From: CAZEDU01 sp964511185
GTDB taxonomy: Bacteria > Myxococcota > Myxococcia > Myxococcales > Myxococcaceae
Assembly (NCBI GenBank): GCA_964511185.1
Contig: CAZEDU010000133.1
Span: forward strand, 1 to 13,724
Reading direction: 5' to 3'
DNA length: 13,724 bases
Position numbers and translations under genes: made by a program. This document shows positions 7,460 through 13,724 of this stretch, piece after piece. The notes under the pieces are model-generated. The model was not told where the DNA came from. It did not search any database and saw only the letters and a list, made by a program, of their open reading frames with translations. Position 1 is the first letter of the stretch. Each line of letters opens with the position of its first letter.

Positions 7460-9073
7460 CTACCCGCCGCCCAGAATGCGCTTGATGCTCGAGAAGATGC
7501 CGCCCTTCGCCAGCGCCTCGCGCTCGCTCGCCTGAACGCCGCGGCGCGCGTACTCCTCTTCGAGCGCCTTGCGGAGCGACTCGGGCGTGTCGCGCGTGGC
7601 GAGCTCGACCTGCTTGGGCTCGCCGGGGTAGTCGACGACGACCCTGAGCAAGCACTCCTCGTTCAGGTGGAAGTCGATCTTCCGGCCGGCGGCGCTCGAG
7701 GGGACCTTCACGGTGCCCAGGTACTCGTTGTCGACGATGAGCTCGCTGTCGCCCTGGAAGATGTCCATCTCGACGAACGGCGCGCCCGGCTCCTTCGGCG
7801 CGGGCAGGCGGAAGCTCTTCACGAGCGGAATGACCGAGTTCTTGTCGATGATCTTGCGGAAGCGGCCGTTCGGGAGCGCGTAGCCGATGGGCATCGAGAG
7901 CGCGTCGAGCAGCGTCACCGCGTCGATGCTCTCGAGCGAGTCGCCGAGCAGCGCCGCGCCGAGCGCCACGCACTCGTCGGGGTGCACGCCCTTGCGCGCC
8001 GGCTTGCCGAAGTGCTGCTGGATCTTCTGCTGCACGAGCGGCATGCGGCTTTGACCGCCCACCAGGATGACCTCGTCGATCGCCGAGCGCTGGATGCCCT
8101 TCTCCGCCAGCACGCGGTCGCAGATCTGGAACGTGCGGTCGACCAGGTCGCCGGTCAGCGCGTTGAGCTGCTCGCGGGTGAGCGGCACGCGCAGGTCGAC
8201 GGGTTTGCCCTTGCGCTCCTCGATGAACGGCAGCTCGATGACGACGTTCGGGATGAGCGTGAGATCGATCTTCGCCGCCTCGGCGGCGTTCTTGATGCGC
8301 TGCATGGCGATCGGGCTCTGCGACAGGTCGATCTTCGTCTCGTTCTTGAACGCCTCCAGCACGTAGTCGATGACGCGGTTGTCGAAGTCGACGCCGCCCA
8401 AGAACGTGTCGCCGCCGGTGGCGAGCACCTCGAACACGTTGCCGGACAGCTGCAGCACCGACACGTCGAACGTGCCGCCGCCCAAGTCGTAGACGAGGAT
8501 CTTCTGATCGAGCCCGCGGTTGAAGCCGTACGCGAGCGCGGCGGCGGTCGGCTCGTTGACGATGCGCTTGACGTCGAAGCCGGCCATGCGCCCCGCCAGC
8601 TTCACGGCCTGGCGCTGGTTGTCGTTGTAGTACGCGGGCACCGAGATGACCGCCGCGTCGATCGGTCCTCCCAGAAACTGCTCGGCGATGGTCTTGATCT
8701 GCGCGAGCACGAAGCTCGAGATCTGCGGCAGCGTGTAGATCTTGCCGCCGAGCGAGACCGCCGCTTCGCCGTCCGGCCCCTCGACGATGTCGTAGCTGAA
8801 GTAGTTCTTCAGATCCTGAACGACCTTGGAGTCGTACTTGCGGCCGATCAGGCGCTTGGATCCGTAGATGGTGTTCTTCGGGTTGGTCACCATCTGGTCT
8901 TTGGCGACGCCGCCCACGAGCAAGTCGCCCTTGGCGGAGAGCGCGACGACCGACGGCAAGATCAAGCTGCCGCGATCGGTGGGCACGACCTTCGGGATCT
9001 TGTTGCGCACCGAGGCGACGCAAGAGTTGGTGGTGCCCAGGTCAATGCCGACGATGCGCGGTTTGTCAGCCAT
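7460..9073 (-). CDS. DnaK/Hsp70 family chaperone, short form lacking the helical lid
   Basis: A 537-residue Hsp70. The ATPase domain is complete: phosphate-1 loop GIDLGTTNSCVA (9-20), Lys 73 in SKRLIGR, NEPTAAALAYG (173-183), phosphate-2 loop VYDLGGGTFDVSV (194-206) with Thr 201 matching DnaK Thr 199, and adenosine motif VILVGGQSRMP (335-345). The interdomain linker region VTLLD (386-390) and a beta substrate-binding domain (about 394-495) follow. After that only about 40 residues remain, ending in GGIFSSIKRILGGG, so most of the alpha-helical lid and acidic tail of canonical DnaK (about 610-640 residues) are absent. It is therefore a paralogue, not the housekeeping dnaK; no grpE or dnaJ lies beside it. 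First gene of a three-gene operon with SCP2 and coiled-coil genes. ATG 9073 fits the N-terminus; GAGGG lies 12 nt upstream, rather far. Confidence 0.93.
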   Translation of the reverse strand: MADKPRIVGIDLGTTNSCVASVRNKIPKVVPTDRGSLILPSVVALSAKGDLLVGGVAKDQMVTNPKNTIYGSKRLIGRKYDSKVVQDLKNYFSYDIVEGPDGEAAVSLGGKIYTLPQISSFVLAQIKTIAEQFLGGPIDAAVISVPAYYNDNQRQAVKLAGRMAGFDVKRIVNEPTAAALAYGFNRGLDQKILVYDLGGGTFDVSVLQLSGNVFEVLATGGDTFLGGVDFDNRVIDYVLEAFKNETKIDLSQSPIAMQRIKNAAEAAKIDLTLIPNVVIELPFIEERKGKPVDLRVPLTREQLNALTGDLVDRTFQICDRVLAEKGIQRSAIDEVILVGGQSRMPLVQQKIQQHFGKPARKGVHPDECVALGAALLGDSLESIDAVTLLDALSMPIGYALPNGRFRKIIDKNSVIPLVKSFRLPAPKEPGAPFVEMDIFQGDSELIVDNEYLGTVKVPSSAAGRKIDFHLNEECLLRVVVDYPGEPKQVELATRDTPESLRKALEEEYARRGVQASEREALAKGGIFSSIKRILGGG

Positions 9074-9195
9074 GAGTGAGCCGGTCCCTCACCGGAAGAC
9101 CGTCGTCAGGCGTTGATGTAGCACGTCCGGCACCCAAAGACCCAAAGCTTCTAAAGCTTAGCGTGAGCGGAGCCTCCTGCTAGAAGCAAGCTCGC
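9074..9195. promoter_or_regulatory. Divergent promoter region between the hsp70 operon and spmAB
   Basis: The only non-coding DNA between two outward-facing operons. It contains a tandem direct repeat ACCCAAAG (9132-9139 and 9140-9147) joined to a perfect inverted repeat, AAGCTT-CTA-AAGCTT (9145-9159), an unusually AT-rich patch here. Nearer hsp70, GTGAG/CTCAC (9076-9080, 9088-9092) and CCGGT/ACCGG (9081-9085, 9091-9095) form two mutually exclusive hairpins over the ribosome-binding region. A TTGATG at 9113-9118 could be a -35 for the plus strand but lacks a good -10. No CIRCE element (TTAGCACTC-N9-GAGTGCTAA) is present. The repeats look like a regulator-binding site; its protein is unknown. 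Confidence 0.45.
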
Positions 9196-9200
9196 TTGCT
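9185..9200. repeat. Palindrome over the spmAB start codon
   Basis: AGCAAGC-TC-GCTTGCT is a perfect 7-bp inverted repeat with a 2-nt centre. It covers the TTG start (9196-9198) and abuts the probable ribosome-binding site. It could be an operator; the 2-nt centre is too tight for a full hairpin unless inner pairs open. Confidence 0.55.
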
Positions 9201-10515
9201 GAACTGGGTCTTCATCGTGCTGGTGGTAGGCGGAGTTCTCACCGCGGCCTTCACCGGCTCCATGCCGAAGGTCACCGAGGCGAGCCTCGCCTCCGCCAAG
9301 ACCGCGGTCGATCTCGCGATCTCCTTGGCTGGGCAGATGACGCTGTGGCTCGGCTTCATGGGTGTGCTGAAGGAAGCGGGCCTGCTCCACTCGTTGGGGC
9401 GCGCGCTCACCCCGGTGATGCGGCGGCTGTTCCCCGAGATCCCCGAGGGGCACCCGGCGATGGGCGCGATGATCATGAACCTGGCCGCCAACATGCTCGG
9501 GCTGGGCAACGCGGCGACGCCGTTCGGGCTCAAGGCGATGAGCGAGCTCGACAAGCTGAACCCGCATCGCGGCATCGCCACCAACGCGATGGCGCTCTTC
9601 CTGGCCATCAACACCTCGGGCGTGGCGGTGCTCGCGTTGGGCGTGGTGGCGGTGCGCACGACGCTCGGCTCGAAGGATCCGGCCGGCATTCTGATCCCGT
9701 CCTTGCTCGCGACCATGGGCTCGACGCTCGCGGCGATCGCGATCTGCAAGTGGACCGAGCGGGCGAGCCTCTTCGCGCCCTCGCGCTACGGCGCGGTGGC
9801 GCTCGAGCCGGCAGGCCCCGCCAAAGCGCCCGACCCATCGGCGCTGGCGCAGGCCGAGGCGACCGCGGCCGCGCGCCCGAAGGCGCCGCGCTGGCGCGTG
9901 GTGCTCGCGTGGGCGATCGGTCTGGCGATGCTGGTGGCGTTTGGACGGCAGATCTTCCTCGCGCCCCCCGAGCTTCAAGGCTTCCCGCTCGCGCGCAACC
10001 TGCTGTCCGACTGGATGCTGCCGCTCTTGATGCTGGTCATCGTCTCGCTCGGCTTGGGGCGCGGCGTGAAGGTCTACGAGGCGTTCATCGCCAGCGCGAA
10101 AGAGGGCTTCCACACCGCGGTGATGATCATTCCGTACCTCGTCGCGATCATCGTGGCGATCGGCATCTTCCGCGCGTCGGGCGCGATGGAGGCGCTCGTC
10201 GCGCTCCTGGGGACGTTCACCGGCAAGCTCGGCTTTCCGGCCGAGGCGCTGCCGATGGCGCTCATCCGCCCGCTGTCGGGGAGCGGCGCGCTGGCGGTGA
10301 TGACCGAGACGATGAAGACGTACGGCCCGGACTCGTTCGTCGGGTACCTGGTGTCGGTCATCAACGGCAGCACGGAGACGACCTTCTACGTGTTGGCGCT
10401 GTACTTCGGGAGCGTGCAGGTGCGCGTCTTGCGCCACACGCTGATTGCTTGCGTGGCCGCGGATTTGGTCGGCATCATCGGGTCAGCGGTCGTTTGTCAC
10501 CTCTGGTTCGGTTAG
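9196..10515 (+). CDS. Fused SpmA-SpmB spore maturation / nucleoside-recognition (Gate) membrane protein
   Basis: A 439-residue integral membrane protein. The N-terminal half matches SpmA: MLNWVFIVLVVGG start, HPAMGAMIMNLAANMLGLGN (86-105) and ATPFGLKAM (107-115). The C-terminal half matches SpmB: KVYEAFIASAKEGF (292-305), IRPLSGSGALAVM (357-369) and NGSTETTFYVLALYFG (390-405). An Ala/Pro-rich linker (about 195-230) joins them. Both halves are Gate (nucleoside-recognition) domains with several membrane helices each. In Bacillus, separate spmA and spmB affect spore core dehydration; fused forms occur in many non-endospore formers with unknown transport role. The frame upstream ends at TAG 9181-9183, so the only starts are TTG 9196 or CTG 9199. 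AGAAG at 9182-9186 lies 9 nt before TTG and supports it. The start codon sits within the palindrome at 9185-9200. Confidence 0.92.
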   Translation: MLNWVFIVLVVGGVLTAAFTGSMPKVTEASLASAKTAVDLAISLAGQMTLWLGFMGVLKEAGLLHSLGRALTPVMRRLFPEIPEGHPAMGAMIMNLAANMLGLGNAATPFGLKAMSELDKLNPHRGIATNAMALFLAINTSGVAVLALGVVAVRTTLGSKDPAGILIPSLLATMGSTLAAIAICKWTERASLFAPSRYGAVALEPAGPAKAPDPSALAQAEATAAARPKAPRWRVVLAWAIGLAMLVAFGRQIFLAPPELQGFPLARNLLSDWMLPLLMLVIVSLGLGRGVKVYEAFIASAKEGFHTAVMIIPYLVAIIVAIGIFRASGAMEALVALLGTFTGKLGFPAEALPMALIRPLSGSGALAVMTETMKTYGPDSFVGYLVSVINGSTETTFYVLALYFGSVQVRVLRHTLIACVAADLVGIIGSAVVCHLWFG

Positions 10516-10527
10516 TTCGTTTTCGTC

Positions 10528-11145
10528 ATGGCGCAGCCGCCCGAATGGACCCGAGAGTGGGTCGCGCTCGCCAGCGCGCCCTTGCCGGACATCGCCCAGC
10601 GCGTGGGCGTGCTCTTCCCCTCGCCCGAGTGGCACGTGCGGTTCGCGCAGAACGACCCTGACTTTCCGGAGGACGGCGGCACCTACGTCGCGGAGCGGCG
10701 CAAGGGGCTGGCGCTCGAGGCGGTGGAGCTGCGCTACGACGGGCTCGTGCCGGGCCCGACGCGGCTGGAGGCGCGGGCCGTCGTGCGCGGGGCGTTCCCA
10801 TCGCCTCGGCTGCTGGCCCTCTTGTTCGCCGTGAGCTGGGTCGTCCTCGGCGCGACCGGCGGCTTGGCCGGCGGCTGGTGGACGGCCCTGGTGCTGGACA
10901 CGTCGGGCGCTGTCGCGACGTATCTCGGTGCGTTCATCGGGTTCCTGCTCGCCGGCGCCCTGTCGATGGTGCTCGCGTTCCCCATCGTCTTTCTGACCAG
11001 CGCGGTCATCGACATGTTCGGCACCTCGCTCGGCCGGGCGCGCTACCAGCCCAGCGCCCTGGACGGGTTGGTCGGGCAAGTGCAGCAGCAGATGGCGGCG
11101 TTCGGCTGGGCGCCGAGCGCCGCCGAAGCGCAGGACGCGGCCTGA
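10528..11145 (+). CDS. Hypothetical small membrane protein
   Basis: A 205-residue protein that I do not recognise. Residues 1-90 are soluble, with WTREWVALASAPLPDIAQRV and a possible beta-rich segment (51-90). Two or three hydrophobic stretches follow (about 93-115, 126-145 and 146-165). The C-terminal tail (about 170-205) is soluble and Ala-rich. There is no signal peptide and no Cys pair or catalytic motif. ATG 10528 is 12 nt after the spmAB stop on the same strand, so it is probably co-transcribed, though no good Shine-Dalgarno is visible; re-initiation after spmAB is possible. Codon use matches its neighbours. It ends 3 nt before the stop of the convergent helicase gene. Real gene likely; function unknown, possibly tied to the SpmAB protein. 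Confidence 0.8.
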   Translation: MAQPPEWTREWVALASAPLPDIAQRVGVLFPSPEWHVRFAQNDPDFPEDGGTYVAERRKGLALEAVELRYDGLVPGPTRLEARAVVRGAFPSPRLLALLFAVSWVVLGATGGLAGGWWTALVLDTSGAVATYLGAFIGFLLAGALSMVLAFPIVFLTSAVIDMFGTSLGRARYQPSALDGLVGQVQQQMAAFGWAPSAAEAQDAA

Positions 11146-11148
11146 AGA

Positions 11149-13158
11149 TCAGCCGGCCGCTTGGAGCACCACGTCGTCGTACGGCGCGTCCTCTCCGTCG
11201 GGCAGCTCGGTGATGAAGCGCGACGGCTGCACGATGACGCGCTGGTCGTCGCGCGGAGCGACCATGAGCNNNNNNNNNNGCTCGTCCTTCGCGCGCGTCG
11301 CCGCGACGTAGAACAGCCGGCGCTCTTCCTCTTCTTCGTCGCTCGTGCGCACCGCCTGCAACGACGGGAAGCGGCCATCCGCGAGCCAGATGACGAACAC
11401 GGCGCGCCACTCCAGCCCCTTCGCCTGGTGCACCGACGAGAGCGTGACGAACTCGTCTCTCTCGGCGGTCTCCACCGCGTCCTCGGCGGACAGCTCGGCG
11501 AGCAGCGAGACCTCCGCCAGGAACGCCGTCAGATCGTCGTAGCGCGAGGCGAACTGCGAGAGCTGCGCCACGTCGTCCGCGCGCCGCTCGGCGGCCACGT
11601 ACTCCGCGCGCAGGTGGTCCTGGTAGCCGCCGCTCAGCACCTGCGAGATCATCTCGCCGGGCTGGCGGCGCAGCGCGTCCGAAGAGAGCGTCTCGATCAG
11701 CGCGGCGCATCGCTCGAAGCCGCCCCTGGCCTTCGGGGTCAGCGCCGCGAGGACCTGAGGGCTTCGAAGCGCGTCGAGGGCCGACGGCGCGCTCGCCGCC
11801 TGCATCGCCTGCCAGAGCGCCTGGGCGGTGGCCGGCCCGATCGACGGGTACAGGCGAATCATCCGCTTGAAGGCGAGCTCGTCGTTGGCGTTCTCGGCGA
11901 AGCGCAGGAACGCGAGCACGTCCTTGATGTGCGCCTGCTCGAAGAAGCGGGCGCCGGAGCGCACCACGAAGGGGATGCCACGCCGCGAGAGCTCGACCTG
12001 CAGCTCCATCGAGTGATGGTGCGCGCGGTAGAGCACCGCCATCTGCTCGAGCGGCACGCCCTCCTCCCGGAGCTCGAGCATGCGCTGTGCGACGAAGGCC
12101 GCCTGCTCGTAGACGTCTCTTGCGGGAACCACGCACGGGTTGGGGCCGCCGGGCCGCGTGGCGTGCAGCGCCTTGGGGAACTGCCTGCGGTTCCGCGCGA
12201 TGGAGAGGTTCGCGAGCTTCAAGATCTGCGGCGTCGAGCGGTAGTTGCGGGTGAGCTTGAAGGCGCGGCAGTCCTCGTACCGCTTGGGGAACTCCATGAT
12301 GTTGGCGAAGTGAGCGCCGCGGAAGCTGTAGATCGACTGCGCGTCGTCGCCGACCACGGTGACGTCGCGCGTGGGGCCCGCCAAGAGATCGATGAGCTCG
12401 CCCTGCAGCCGGTTGGTGTCCTGGTACTCGTCGACGAAGAGGCACCGGTACTGGGCGTTCAGGGCGCGGCGGACGGCGTCGTCGCTCTGCAGCAGCCGCT
12501 TCAGGTTCACGAGGAGATCGTCGAAGTCCATCAACCCCATCGCGCGCTTGCGCTCGGCGAAGCGGTGGGCGACCGCGGCGATGTCGTCGAGCAAGCCGAT
12601 GAAGCTCGGTCGCCGGTCGACGACGATGTCGGTCAGCGACCGTTCGGTGTTGGCGGCCATCGACACGCAGTCGACCAGCACCTCGGCCTTGGGGAAGCGC
12701 CCCTCCGCGGGCGCGGTGGAGCGCTCGGCGATGCAGTCGGACATCAACGCGCGCGCGTCTTCGCGATCGACGAGGGTGAAGCGCTCCGGGTAGCCCAGGT
12801 GGGTGGCGTACCGGCGGAGAATGGCGTGGGCGACGTGGTGGAACGTGCCGCCGAGCAGCCGTCGCGTGTCCGCCACCGGCCCGAGCAGCTCGGACACCCG
12901 GCGGGTCATCTCCCGCGCGGCCTTGTTGGTGAAGGTGAGCAGCAGCATCGAGTCGACGCGCGTGCCGAGCTCCACGCGCCGGGCGACGCGGAAGGTCAAG
13001 GTGCGGGTCTTGCCCGAGCCGGCGCCGGCGATGACGAGCACGGGGCCCGCCGGCGCCTCCACCGCCGCGAGCTGCTCTTCGTTCAGCGCGTCCGCGTAGG
13101 CGATGCGAAGTACCGGCGCGGGTGTGGTGGATTGGAGGGCGTAGGTCCGGGTGGCCAT
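11149..13158 (-). CDS. UvrD/PcrA/Rep-type ATP-dependent DNA helicase (SF1A), with internal assembly gap
   Basis: About 669 residues. All SF1A motifs are visible: Q-motif LNEEQLAAV (25-33), Walker A GAGSGKT (45-51), Ia LLTFTNKAAREM (73-84), Walker B FVDEYQD (241-247), III VVGDDAQSIYSFRGA (268-282), IV NYRST (305-309), V LSSVHQAKGLEW (573-584) and VI FYVAATRAKDE (616-626). These indicate 3'-5' translocation on ssDNA in repair or replication restart. The protein ends about 35-40 residues after the gap and lacks the longer C-terminal extension of UvrD. The frame is kept across the 10 Ns (11270-11279), but residues after motif VI are missing. I chose ATG 13158, 26 nt after the upstream stop; earlier in-frame starts such as TTG 13251 overlap that gene and add an atypical tail. 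No clear Shine-Dalgarno precedes it. Whether it is the main UvrD or a paralogue cannot be told. Confidence 0.93.
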   Translation of the reverse strand: MATRTYALQSTTPAPVLRIAYADALNEEQLAAVEAPAGPVLVIAGAGSGKTRTLTFRVARRVELGTRVDSMLLLTFTNKAAREMTRRVSELLGPVADTRRLLGGTFHHVAHAILRRYATHLGYPERFTLVDREDARALMSDCIAERSTAPAEGRFPKAEVLVDCVSMAANTERSLTDIVVDRRPSFIGLLDDIAAVAHRFAERKRAMGLMDFDDLLVNLKRLLQSDDAVRRALNAQYRCLFVDEYQDTNRLQGELIDLLAGPTRDVTVVGDDAQSIYSFRGAHFANIMEFPKRYEDCRAFKLTRNYRSTPQILKLANLSIARNRRQFPKALHATRPGGPNPCVVPARDVYEQAAFVAQRMLELREEGVPLEQMAVLYRAHHHSMELQVELSRRGIPFVVRSGARFFEQAHIKDVLAFLRFAENANDELAFKRMIRLYPSIGPATAQALWQAMQAASAPSALDALRSPQVLAALTPKARGGFERCAALIETLSSDALRRQPGEMISQVLSGGYQDHLRAEYVAAERRADDVAQLSQFASRYDDLTAFLAEVSLLAELSAEDAVETAERDEFVTLSSVHQAKGLEWRAVFVIWLADGRFPSLQAVRTSDEEEEERRLFYVAATRAKDEXXXXLMVAPRDDQRVIVQPSRFITELPDGEDAPYDDVVLQAAG
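11270..11279. other. Assembly gap (10 Ns) inside the helicase gene
   Basis: Ten Ns right after helicase motif VI (TRAKDE). The reading frame is consistent across it if the missing length equals 1 modulo 3, as 10 does. It is flanked by GAGC and GCTC, a trivial 4-bp inverted repeat. Confidence 0.97.
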
Positions 13159-13167
13159 AGGGATTGG

Positions 13168-13180
13168 GGGGACAGTCCCC
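13168..13180. repeat. GGGGAC-A-GTCCCC palindrome upstream of the helicase gene
   Basis: A perfect 6-bp inverted repeat with a 1-nt centre fills half of the 26-nt gap between the helicase start and the upstream gene's stop. It could be a dispersed REP-like palindrome or an operator. In RNA it would form only a small hairpin just before the helicase start, possibly limiting ribosome access. Confidence 0.5.
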
Positions 13181-13184
13181 TCGG

Positions 13185-13724
13185 TTAGCGTTTGAGGAGT
13201 TGTGCGGCCTCGGCGCGTACTTTCGGTGAAGGATCGTGGCGCTCCACCCAAGCGAGGATGACCGGGGCCTGCCGCGGCCGCGCGCCGGCGAGCTTGCGGA
13301 GGGCCTCGAGCCGCGACTGCTCAGCGAGCGAGAGCCGCTCGGACAGCGACGCGTCTTGGCACAGCCTCGACTGGGGGCGCTGCGTGCGCAGGGCGATCTC
13401 GGCGTCCTTCAAGCGCGCGTCGGTGAGTCGCACCGCGTTCACCGCCTCGCGGGCGAACAGGTCCAAGTCTTCGGGGAACTCGGTCTTCTGCGCGCGCGCC
13501 GCGTCGATGACCTGCTGCGCGATCTGCGCCGCCAGGTGCGCCGCGCAAGCCTGGCGAGCGGCCGCGATCGCGGTGGAGGCCGCTGGATCCGCCTCGCGCG
13601 ACAGGTCGCTGGCCCACAGCGAGAGCTGACGCGCCGCCACCGCCGCCGAGTACCACTGCTCGCGCTCGCGCCGAATCTCCGCCCAGCGGTGCAACACCAC
13701 CGGGTCCGGCGAGCGCGGATCGAA
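13185..13724 (-). CDS. Hypothetical protein, C-terminal part (possible HEAT-like end), 5' partial
   Basis: 179 codons are visible plus TAA at 13185-13187. The frame stays open to the window edge (reading FDPRSPDPVVLHRWAEIRRE at the top), so the real start is upstream and the GTG at 13700 is probably internal. The visible part is Ala-rich, helical and hydrophilic, with no signal or membrane segment in view. The last 45 residues (LEALRKLAGARPRQAPVILA, then DPSPKVRAEAAQLL) look like one HEAT-type repeat, and residues 25-110 like long helices. I do not recognise the family. It shares strand and close spacing (26 nt) with the helicase, so they may be co-transcribed. Confidence 0.75.
   Translation of the reverse strand, partial: FDPRSPDPVVLHRWAEIRREREQWYSAAVAARQLSLWASDLSREADPAASTAIAAARQACAAHLAAQIAQQVIDAARAQKTEFPEDLDLFAREAVNAVRLTDARLKDAEIALRTQRPQSRLCQDASLSERLSLAEQSRLEALRKLAGARPRQAPVILAWVERHDPSPKVRAEAAQLLKR

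Noticed and set aside
6675..9079. Long open frames (over 700 codons) on both strands across the hsp70 operon
   Set aside because: They overlap the well-supported Hsp70, SCP2 and coiled-coil genes. Their translations are low-complexity Arg/Ala/Gly-rich, typical of out-of-frame reading in GC-rich DNA.
11161..13188. 675-codon plus-strand open frame opposite the helicase gene
   Set aside because: All SF1A helicase motifs are on the minus strand; the plus frame has no recognisable domain.
1..13724. CRISPR array, insertion sequence or prophage genes
   Set aside because: No regularly spaced repeats, transposase, integrase or phage structural motifs were seen on either strand.

Overview
This is a GC-rich, gene-dense stretch of a bacterial chromosome. 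It most resembles a myxobacterium or relative (Myxococcota, formerly Deltaproteobacteria). The reasons are the DUF1592/DUF1552 gene pair, the giant metzincin-type protease, the fused SpmA-SpmB protein and the strong GC bias at third codon positions; this is a judgement from gene content, not a phylogeny. Two runs of exactly 10 Ns (2832-2841 and 11270-11279) are scaffold gaps of unknown true length and both fall inside genes, so this is probably a draft or metagenome-assembled genome.

Layout. (a) 1-3482, plus strand: the 3' part of a very large zinc metalloprotease, interrupted by the first gap. (b) A 14-bp hairpin lies between this gene and the next, which converges on it. (c) 6440-3538, minus strand: a two-gene operon with an ATGA overlap, encoding a DUF1587/1595/1592/1588/1585 lipoprotein with a CxxCH motif and then a twin-arginine DUF1552 protein. 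Both are exported families of unknown function. (d) 6695-6624, minus strand: tRNA-Val(CAC), followed by an intrinsic terminator. (e) 9073-6749, minus strand: a tight three-gene operon with 3-nt gaps. It encodes a short Hsp70 without the helical lid, a stand-alone SCP2 lipid-binding protein, and a 91-residue coiled-coil protein. (f) 9196-11145, plus strand: a fused SpmA-SpmB membrane protein and a small unknown membrane protein. (g) 13724-11149, minus strand: the C-terminal part of an Ala-rich protein of unknown function, then a UvrD/PcrA-type SF1A helicase carrying the second gap.

How the genes may work together. Region (c) looks like an exported unit in which the lipoprotein and the Tat substrate are made in matched amounts; the protease beside it is also likely secreted, but it lies on the other strand and is not co-transcribed. 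Region (e) is the most interesting unit: a reduced Hsp70 chaperone is translationally linked to a lipid-binding SCP2 domain and a small coiled-coil partner. The SCP2 plus small coiled-coil pairing recalls UbiJ/UbiK or phasin-type lipid-handling modules, but no substrate can be read from the sequence.
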